DNA of 9,100 nt from Candidatus Thorarchaeota archaeon (GTDB taxonomy: Archaea > Asgardarchaeota > Thorarchaeia > Thorarchaeales > Thorarchaeaceae). The notes beneath the pieces were generated by a model. It was not told where the DNA came from. It was given only the letters and a program-made list of their open reading frames with translations, and ran no database searches. Made by a program: the position numbers and the translations under genes. The stretch is from contig JABCSP010000070.1 in NCBI GenBank assembly GCA_018238825.1, positions 1 to 9,100 of the forward strand. The letters run 5' to 3'. Positions 1 through 5,412 of this stretch are shown in pieces; within the stretch, counting starts at the first letter, position 1, and the number at the start of each line of letters is the position of its first letter.

Positions 1-994
1 TCCGAAGAACTCTAGCACGAATACTGTTGTTGTTTGCGTCGGACGCTCTAGACTCTGCATCCTTGAATGCCTTCTCAGCAGCTTTAAGGTTCTCAACATC
101 GGTATATGCAATTCCAAGTGCCATTAGCAACTCAGCTTGCATATCCTTCCGATTTTGAATCTCAGGTCGTTGTAGGGTCCATTCAAGCTCCTGGATTCTA
201 ATCTCATTTTCCTTCATTTTTCTGGACAGTAAATCGATTTGCATCCCAAGAATGAATATCTGAATATCATTGACAAGACCTGCTTGAATTAGTGAATCCC
301 GCAGATCAAAGAGAAACAAGGATGAATAATGAGGTTCATGTGTTTCAGCAAGTCTAATGCTGTTTTCATAGATGACATTTGTTTGCTGTTCTTGCATATT
401 ACCAAATTCGGTGAATGCAGGTTTGGCTGTACCATGCACAGCTTTTGTGCATAGACCACGAAATGCAATTGAAGAGTAATATTGTGGATTGCCTTCCTTT
501 CGGAATATCTCAACCGCTTGGATAGCCAGCGACTCAGCTTCTGAGTAGTTTTTCGATTTCAGCAATACTCGAGCTAGTGAGTCCAGTGCGAATCCATATG
601 CACCACGCTCAGTACCGTAATATTCTGCTCGTTCTTTCATGTTCGTTCTGAGTACAGTTTCAGCCTCAGAGTAGTTACGCATCTTAGTAAGAATCTCACC
701 AAGATTCAGGAGGTAATTCAGGCGATTCTTTTTCATTTCATCTGACGAAGGAGGAATCTGGACAGCTATTTTCAAAGATTCCACGGCATAATCCAGTTGA
801 TCAAGTAAAATAGAAATTGAACCATGGTCATATAATGCCTCAGCATACTGAATGCTCTCAGGACCATAGTCTTCTTTTGCTTTCTCTCGTGCTTGAATAA
901 CTAGTTCAATTGCAGCTGCAGATTTTCCAGCTTTCAGCAACATCATTGCCTGCATAACTGTTGGACTATAATCGCTCAATCGACACCTCTCCAT
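1..994 (-). CDS. TPR-repeat protein, C-terminus cut by window edge
   Basis: An open minus-strand frame runs from ATG at 994 off the left edge, giving 331 codons without a stop; I translated it by hand. The protein is almost all helical and carries tetratricopeptide-like repeats. The clearest lie at about residues 50-83, 91-125 and 133-165, with the typical Tyr-Ser-Glu-Ala-Glu turn (NYSEAE appears twice), and another at about 285-317 (Leu-Ala-Ala-Glu-Lys-Ala-Phe type). Residues 11-40 may be a further repeat. It has no signal peptide or membrane helix, so it is probably a cytoplasmic protein-protein interaction scaffold. The partner is unknown. A TTG at 979, preceded by GGAGAGG, is an alternative start five codons downstream. 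It is the last gene seen in the minus-strand surface-protein cluster, but a link to those proteins is only positional. Confidence 0.8.
   Translation of the reverse strand, partial: MERCRLSDYSPTVMQAMMLLKAGKSAAAIELVIQAREKAKEDYGPESIQYAEALYDHGSISILLDQLDYAVESLKIAVQIPPSSDEMKKNRLNYLLNLGEILTKMRNYSEAETVLRTNMKERAEYYGTERGAYGFALDSLARVLLKSKNYSEAESLAIQAVEIFRKEGNPQYYSSIAFRGLCTKAVHGTAKPAFTEFGNMQEQQTNVIYENSIRLAETHEPHYSSLFLFDLRDSLIQAGLVNDIQIFILGMQIDLLSRKMKENEIRIQELEWTLQRPEIQNRKDMQAELLMALGIAYTDVENLKAAEKAFKDAESRASDANNNSIRARVLR
977..994 (-). promoter_or_regulatory. Alternative TTG start with Shine-Dalgarno-like GGAGAGG for the TPR gene
   Basis: On the minus strand the first six codons are ATG GAG AGG TGT CGA TTG. 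The GGAGAGG string lies within codons 1-3, and TTG at 979 follows it after six bases, a good spacing. A weak TATA-like ATTATTAG at about 1012-1019 would place a transcript start near 990, inside the ATG codon at 994. Both points favour translation from TTG 979. This is inference from spacing only. Confidence 0.35.
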
Positions 995-1074
995 CTTTTC
1001 CAGCTTAGACTGTTCTAATAATCTTAGTCTCTAGAAATCCATTTTTGCCCAACCATTTCTCGTTTTTTCAATTC

Positions 1075-1257
1075 CTAAGATCTCTTTCGCCAGTGCGAAT
1101 GAGGATAGTGATAGTAGGAATCGATTTCCACGTCCCACTCTGTTTCGCAAATATTGCATTTGACAGTGAGTATATCGGTCTGCATTAGACTATCATTATA
1201 GCCAGCTCGACGTCCGATAATTTCCAGATCATCTTGGTAAGGAGGTACGTTGAATCG
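1075..1257 (-). other. In-frame continuation beyond the TGA of the upstream ORF, encoding a CxxC/His-rich tail
   Basis: Directly after the TGA at 1260-1258 the same frame stays open for 60 codons until TAG at 1077-1075. The translated tail has an NVPPYQDDLEIIG stretch, a Cys-Asn-Ile-Cys knuckle, a Trp four residues on, and a YYHYPHSHW end. The upstream ORF finishes just before the TGA with Cys-Asn-Cys, so the two halves together would supply four cysteines of a zinc-ribbon-like domain. The tail has its own ATG at 1185, which would give only a 36-aa peptide without the first knuckle. It could be the C-terminus of a gene broken by a nonsense mutation or base error, a read-through or recoded extension, or a mini-protein. 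Confidence 0.5.
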
Positions 1258-1665
1258 TCAGTCTTGGTACACATTGCAATTGCATTTTGCTCCCGACTCT
1301 GCATTCCGAAGAAGTTCAAGGAGGTACTCGTACTCACTCAAATACGTGTTCTTCCAGACTCCTTGGAGTTCTTCCAATTTCTTTAAACTAGGAATATCAC
1401 GAAGATGAGCTAGTAGATGAAATGCCTCTTTGACACAAGCAGTATGCGTTTCATATTCATAGTGTGAAACAACCCAACGACAGAATTCGATGACTTGATC
1501 AGCTGGTTCTTCCTTGATAGTCTTGAAGAATTTTCGACATTCAACATTTCCTGAAAGAACATCGTTCTGGAAGGTCTGTTTCATCTTCGATAACATACAT
1601 CTTGAATGCTGTTTAGTATACAAGAGGATTTCTACTTTGGAGTAAGTTACATTGAACTCCTTCAA
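1258..1665 (-). CDS. Small helical protein of unknown function, probably missing its C-terminal zinc ribbon
   Basis: I do not recognise a named family. The 135-aa frame opens with TTG at 1665; the next in-frame ATG is 23 codons in, so the start is uncertain and no good ribosome site decides it. The predicted protein is helical, soluble and rich in Leu, Glu and aromatic residues (about residues 50-125), without a signal peptide or membrane helix. It ends with Lys-Cys-Asn-Cys-Asn-Val-Tyr-Gln-Asp and then TGA. The Cys-x-Cys looks like half of a zinc knuckle whose partner, Cys-x2-Cys, lies in the same frame past the TGA. Read through, the protein would span 196 codons. It sits 30 bases after the M24-like gene on the same strand and is probably co-transcribed with it. 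The stop may be a real truncation, an assembly error or a recoding site. Confidence 0.6.
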   Translation of the reverse strand: MKEFNVTYSKVEILLYTKQHSRCMLSKMKQTFQNDVLSGNVECRKFFKTIKEEPADQVIEFCRWVVSHYEYETHTACVKEAFHLLAHLRDIPSLKKLEELQGVWKNTYLSEYEYLLELLRNAESGAKCNCNVYQD

Positions 1666-1695
1666 TGCGCCAATCCTGATTTCGAGTTAGTGCTT

Positions 1696-3348
1696 TCACT
1701 TACGTCGTAAGTAGATCCCAATAGCTACAAGACTGGTACAGAAAATTCCACCAATGAGAATCCACGACAGGTCGAGAAACAATAGCGTATCTGTAGTAGT
1801 ACTCGTAGTTGCACTGGTTGTTGTAGATGTGGAAGTGGCTGTAGAATTGGTTGGAGTAATTGTTGTTGGTGTTGCGTTAGTATCAAGAATCCACATCAGA
1901 TCTACTGTGAAGTAAAAATGATTGACTCCTCCTAATTCGGTGCTCCATGTAGAGATGACATCAATATAGAGAATGTTGCCGGGAACCCAGGGAGATACAT
2001 CAGCTGCGCCCAAGTTCCACTTATACTCGTAAACAACATTAAATTCACTATCACGAACAAGGAACTGGTCTCCTGGTGGAGGATACACATTGAAAAAATT
2101 CACTCGTAGCATTTCCGCATCAAAATTAACGAAAACATAACGAAATGGTCCTTCAGCTGTTACTTGTTCGACAATAGCTTTGATAGGTGGGTCGTATTCC
2201 TCTTCGAAGATATGATTTGAAATTAGATCACAGTTCAATTCCTCAACGATGTAGACTGTATCATTAGAGAATTCAATCCGAAGTATACCTCGAATGAAGC
2301 TTGCATAGGAATAGTCAAGGAGATACGAGAGAGAAAATGTGGTTGATACATCATTCGTCATGGTGTGCCATGCCTTTCCGTCAAAAAATTCAACGATGGG
2401 GATAGTCCGAAGAGCATCATCTATGATTGATGCAGATACTGTTGTTTCATTTCCATATTCATAATTAAGTGCGGAGAAACTTGCATCAACCTGAGGACTA
2501 CTCGAGAGTATCATTACATCGTCAATCTGTTTTGGAGCATCACTGAGAACTTCAACACCAGTACTTGTTACAACAACAGAATCCTCTACCCGTACAAACC
2601 ATCCATCATCGTGATAGAGCCAAATCTGTATACCAAGCAATTGTCCCTCGGTGGGAGTAGTTGGTTCGGTTTCAAAAAACAGGTAAGGTTCTACAATTGC
2701 AAAATCACCTAATCCGTGTCCCCAGTATTCTGAATAGGTAAAGTCTGGCAAACTGATGAAATCACTGAGTCCACCCTGTACGATTGCATCTAGGTCTGCT
2801 ACAGAAACGCCCGGTTCAATTGCATCAATAACTGCAGCTTCTGTATCCAAGACTGAGGAGTATGCATCAAGTATTTCTTGAGTTACAGATTCAAAAAAGA
2901 AAGTTCGATAGGTATCTACACACTGTCCATTTACGCGAGCTCCAACACGAATTGTAACCACTGGTTCAGTGCTAGGATTAATAGTATGGTCAGCATCATC
3001 ATTTGAATGACAATAAGGCCATATGAACTCGTCCTGGGTCATGACCAATGTCGGAAAACTCAACTCACCATCTGAACCTTCAGCACGTAAAATTGCGTCA
3101 ATGTGATTTGTAATTTCAAGCTGGGTTATTGGACGCTCGTAAGCTTGACGAAGGATGTTCCGTGCACCACTAAGTGCAATAGAAGAAATGTATGCTGCAG
3201 ATGCCGCATCCACAGTAGATGAAATACACTTCTCTGAGAAGGGTGGTTCACATACTGCTTGATATGGTGAACTGACCTGGGAATTGAGGGATGAGAATAT
3301 GAGGACACCTAGTAGTAACCAGATTCCATATCTACAGAGATGACGCAT
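1696..3348 (-). CDS. Secreted, membrane-anchored M24 (methionine aminopeptidase/prolidase fold) protein with degenerate metal site
   Basis: ATG 3348 begins a good signal peptide (MRHLCRYG then a hydrophobic run to about residue 22); a TTG 27 bases upstream only adds a tail before it. Length is 550 aa from the ATG. Residues about 45-275 resemble the pita-bread M24 fold: a VGARVNG strand, Val-Asp-Thr-Tyr-Arg-Thr-Phe (metal Asp145), Gly-His-Gly-Leu-Gly (His211) and Val-Arg-Val-Glu-Asp (Glu255). In the family five ligands (Asp, Asp, His, Glu, Glu) hold two metals. Here the first Asp is Arg134, exactly 11 residues before Asp145, and the first Glu appears to be Gln241, so catalysis is doubtful. Then come a beta-rich region, a possible CUB-like domain (about 391-483), a Thr/Ser-rich stalk (about 488-520, likely O-glycosylated), a membrane helix (about 522-546) and a Leu-Arg-Arg-Lys tail. 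M24 proteins are usually cytosolic, so this surface form is unusual. The gene follows the M28-like gene by 65 bases. Confidence 0.75.
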   Translation of the reverse strand: MRHLCRYGIWLLLGVLIFSSLNSQVSSPYQAVCEPPFSEKCISSTVDAASAAYISSIALSGARNILRQAYERPITQLEITNHIDAILRAEGSDGELSFPTLVMTQDEFIWPYCHSNDDADHTINPSTEPVVTIRVGARVNGQCVDTYRTFFFESVTQEILDAYSSVLDTEAAVIDAIEPGVSVADLDAIVQGGLSDFISLPDFTYSEYWGHGLGDFAIVEPYLFFETEPTTPTEGQLLGIQIWLYHDDGWFVRVEDSVVVTSTGVEVLSDAPKQIDDVMILSSSPQVDASFSALNYEYGNETTVSASIIDDALRTIPIVEFFDGKAWHTMTNDVSTTFSLSYLLDYSYASFIRGILRIEFSNDTVYIVEELNCDLISNHIFEEEYDPPIKAIVEQVTAEGPFRYVFVNFDAEMLRVNFFNVYPPPGDQFLVRDSEFNVVYEYKWNLGAADVSPWVPGNILYIDVISTWSTELGGVNHFYFTVDLMWILDTNATPTTITPTNSTATSTSTTTSATTSTTTDTLLFLDLSWILIGGIFCTSLVAIGIYLRRK

Positions 3349-3380
3349 TTCATATACCAAATTTATCGGATGCAATTTCT

Positions 3381-3390
3381 ATAATATAAA
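3381..3390 (-). promoter_or_regulatory. TATA-like box upstream of the M24-like gene
   Basis: The minus strand reads TTTATATTAT here, close to the archaeal TATA consensus, in the 65-base gap after the M28-like gene. Its centre is about 38 bases before ATG 3348, so transcription would start near 3359 with a leader of roughly ten bases. It suggests that the M24-like gene can be transcribed on its own. The spacing also favours ATG 3348 over TTG 3375. Confidence 0.5.
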
Positions 3391-3413
3391 ACACCTTCAA
3401 CGCAAGATTTCTA

Positions 3414-5273
3414 CTATTCGCGACGTTTGAGAAAGATAGCAACTCCAATCAAGACAACAGCTGTAGATGGAACTCCAATCCACAGTAGGTATGGAGGTTC
3501 TATTACTTCTGCGACTTGAGGGTCAGATCCGCGAAGATACTCCTGAAGGTTTGTGTAGTTATCAGAATCAGGGTCTTCATCTGCATCCTTAACAAGTGGG
3601 TCCAGACCATTTGCAAGTTCCCAACCATCCGGAAGTAGGTCCGAATCAGAATCAAAATTGTTGGGATCCAACCCATTTGAAAACTCCTGCAAATTTGTAA
3701 GAGTATCATTGTCAAAATCCAAGCTTGCATCAGTTGAATTATTGGGATCTAGTCCATTATCTAATTCCCAGTTATCTGGTATTGCATCATCGTCTGAATC
3801 TGCCTTAGTTTCATCAGTACCATAGATAATTTCCATCGCATCACTAATTGAATCAGAGTCAGAATCTTGATTGAACAATGAGGAATCTAACCAGTACTCA
3901 AATTCATCGGAAACACCGTTCCCATTGATATCGACATCGTACTCGATGTATGTGTCAATACCTAGGGGGGCACTACCTGTATTCCAAACTTGAAGGTAAT
4001 AGAGCCCCTTCTGTGTAACTGGAAGGGAAAAGAGTTGCGTAAATTCCCAAGGGTGTGCGGGCTGTGAAGATGAGGCTATCAATATATCACCAGGAGCGTA
4101 GAGAAGGAAAGTTGCTGAAGCCCCATACCACCTTGCAGTGATGTTCAGTGTAGTTGCCATGCTTACAGGGAAATACTGTTTGAATGAAGTACCAGGATAG
4201 GTAACCGCCACATTGAACAATAGCGTTTTCTCCCCATATGCTTTGCCCATGGTATACGCCATACTTGCACCAATGAGAGCAGTAGTTTCACTACCTAGAT
4301 AATATGTGTACTCACTACGGTCCCATACGTCATATTCGGTTTGATAGGCGGTATCAATATTGAAACCAGACTCAAATGCAAGTATCACGTTATCATAACC
4401 GTTCGCAATAAATTTGATATGGTCCGATCTATACCATTGAATGAAACCGCTCGATGAGATAGCGCCGATGACATCACGCCCATACCAATTCGACATGGTT
4501 TTCCCTAGCTCAGCCCAGTATTGGCTTACGTGATAGGATAATGCATTATCATTGTATACTAAGAGTAATCGCTCATTGGTAGTGGTGTGGGTAGATGGAC
4601 GTAAAATCGTATCAACATTATAGAGTGCTAGTATCTCAATACCTGCATCAGTGAAAGCTTCAGCCACCTCGGGACTACCTTGGAAGAGCCCAGGAATAGG
4701 TGACAATTGTTCAAACAACGCATTAGCTCCATTGAACGCAATGAAATAGATATCGAGAGGCCACTCGTATTGAGACATGATTCCAAGAAGTTCAAGAACT
4801 GCTGCAATACCACTTCCGTCATCATTTGCGCCTGGACATAATGGCATAGTATCATAATGCGCGGAAATTACAAATACGGGGTTATTACCTGGCAGATACC
4901 CGGGCAAACGGCCAACAATATTCATGTATTCGCCGATTATTTCAATCTCCAATCTTTCATCGGATAACTCCGTCATTTTATTGACGAGCCAGTGACGAGA
5001 GATTTCATTTTCACTGCCAGCAATTGATATAGAGGCATAGACATGTCTTGAACCATTCGCGGTAAAATCTTGAACATAACTTCTGTATCTATTCTGATCT
5101 ACCGCTTCAAAGATTTCAAGAGATAGATCAACACCATAAACTCGTTGTAAGTCATTTGCAGGTTCCATGAGCTCAACTATCTGTGGTTCATCAGAAATTG
5201 AGTTAGTAGATACCGTATTTGGCATCAATATTATCAACATGAAAATTACTGATATGACCCGCAGATTTCTCAT
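3414..5273 (-). CDS. Membrane-anchored M28-type peptidase-like surface protein with calcium-binding repeats
   Basis: ATG 5273 starts a signal peptide (MRNLRV then a hydrophobic run to about residue 18); a TTG four codons upstream is the only longer option. Length is 619 aa. Residues about 95-345 are an M28 zinc aminopeptidase-like domain: Ala-His-Tyr-Asp-Thr (zinc His139), Gly-Ala-Asn-Asp-Asp-Gly-Ser-Gly (bridging Asp151, 12 residues on as in the family), Asn-Val-Asp-Thr (Asp221) and Arg-Ser-Asp-His (His285). The catalytic and zinc-binding Glu-Glu pair, normally in a Gly-Ala-Glu-Glu context, is Asn184-Ala185, so hydrolysis is doubtful. Residues about 350-445 look like a pre-peptidase C-terminal jelly-roll. 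About 447-586 are acidic DxDxD thrombospondin-3-like repeats likely to bind calcium, including three Asn-Gly-Leu-Asp-Pro units. A membrane helix (about 594-615) and a Leu-Lys-Arg-Arg-Glu tail end it. Role: a cell-surface peptide-binding or formerly proteolytic protein, first in a minus-strand cluster with the M24-like gene. Confidence 0.85.
   Translation of the reverse strand: MRNLRVISVIFMLIILMPNTVSTNSISDEPQIVELMEPANDLQRVYGVDLSLEIFEAVDQNRYRSYVQDFTANGSRHVYASISIAGSENEISRHWLVNKMTELSDERLEIEIIGEYMNIVGRLPGYLPGNNPVFVISAHYDTMPLCPGANDDGSGIAAVLELLGIMSQYEWPLDIYFIAFNGANALFEQLSPIPGLFQGSPEVAEAFTDAGIEILALYNVDTILRPSTHTTTNERLLLVYNDNALSYHVSQYWAELGKTMSNWYGRDVIGAISSSGFIQWYRSDHIKFIANGYDNVILAFESGFNIDTAYQTEYDVWDRSEYTYYLGSETTALIGASMAYTMGKAYGEKTLLFNVAVTYPGTSFKQYFPVSMATTLNITARWYGASATFLLYAPGDILIASSSQPAHPWEFTQLFSLPVTQKGLYYLQVWNTGSAPLGIDTYIEYDVDINGNGVSDEFEYWLDSSLFNQDSDSDSISDAMEIIYGTDETKADSDDDAIPDNWELDNGLDPNNSTDASLDFDNDTLTNLQEFSNGLDPNNFDSDSDLLPDGWELANGLDPLVKDADEDPDSDNYTNLQEYLRGSDPQVAEVIEPPYLLWIGVPSTAVVLIGVAIFLKRRE
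3520..3930 (-). repeat. Coding repeats: thrombospondin type 3-like calcium-binding units
   Basis: This part of the M28-like gene encodes repeated acidic units: DINGNG, DSDSDS, DSDDD, DFDND, DSDSD and DPDSD, interleaved with Trp-Glu-Leu-x-Asn-Gly-Leu-Asp-Pro or Leu-Gln-Glu-Phe/Tyr spacers. Two WELxNGLDP units and an EFSNGLDPNN unit give partly repeated DNA (tccaacccatttg, tctagtccattat and tccagaccatttg variants). Such repeats usually bind calcium and form a stiff spacer. Here they would hold the M28-like ectodomain away from the membrane anchor. Confidence 0.75.
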
Positions 5274-5294
5274 GAGTTTTAGCAAACATTTCGC

Positions 5295-5302
5295 ATTAAA
5301 AA
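5295..5302 (-). promoter_or_regulatory. TATA-like box for the M28-like gene, implying a leaderless transcript
   Basis: The minus strand reads TTTTTAAT, centred about 25 bases before ATG 5273. That is the usual archaeal distance from TATA box to transcription start, so the mRNA would begin at or next to the ATG. No Shine-Dalgarno sequence is visible. This supports ATG 5273 rather than TTG 5285. The box is a loose match and is preceded by C-rich rather than purine-rich sequence. Confidence 0.4.
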
Positions 5303-5351
5303 GGGGCGGTTTACACGCAAAGTGTTGTTAAAGTGGGCCATTGCGACGAGT

Positions 5352-5361
5352 TGATTATATG
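5352..5361 (+). promoter_or_regulatory. TATA-like box for the DNA methyltransferase gene
   Basis: TGATTATATG lies about 56 bases before ATG 5413. A start about 25 bases downstream would give a leader of roughly 30 bases. The leader contains AAGAGGT at 5391-5397, too far (15 bases) from ATG 5413 to be a convincing ribosome site. Together with the box on the other strand it makes 5274-5412 a divergent promoter region. Confidence 0.4.
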
Positions 5362-5412
5362 TAAGAAACGCAGACCAAGACAATTGACATAAGAGGTAGA
5401 AATCGCAGATTA

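Larger units (their letters stand above)
5274..5412. promoter_or_regulatory. Divergent intergenic region between the surface cluster and the methyltransferase
   Basis: These 139 bases separate two genes read in opposite directions and hold a TATA-like box for each. I see no long inverted repeat, operator-like dyad or RNA-gene pattern. ATG 5289 on the minus strand opens a short out-of-frame reading that overlaps the M28-like start and has no protein-like features. Confidence 0.5.

Noticed and set aside
289..513. Minus-strand 74-codon frame inside the TPR gene
   Set aside because: It lies in another frame of a continuous TPR reading and has no protein-like features; the TPR frame explains the segment.
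1258..1260. TGA at the end of the small ORF read as selenocysteine
   Set aside because: The residue after the Cys-x-Cys pair does not sit in a redox motif such as Cys-x2-Sec, and I could not identify a SECIS element; nonsense mutation or error is simpler.
1698..1712. Perfect 7-base-arm palindrome ACTTACG-T-CGTAAGT at the end of the M24-like gene
   Set aside because: Arms of this length are expected about once by chance in a window this size, it encodes the ordinary Leu-Arg-Arg-Lys tail, and no T-run follows to make a terminator.
3430..3482. Direct repeat aactccaatc in the anchor region of the M28-like gene
   Set aside because: It only reflects two similar Gly-Val codon runs in the membrane helix; no flanking duplication or mobile-element signs.
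5206..5289. ATG 5289 on the minus strand as an alternative start near the M28-like gene
   Set aside because: It opens a different short frame without a signal peptide; ATG 5273 gives a proper signal peptide and fits the TATA spacing.
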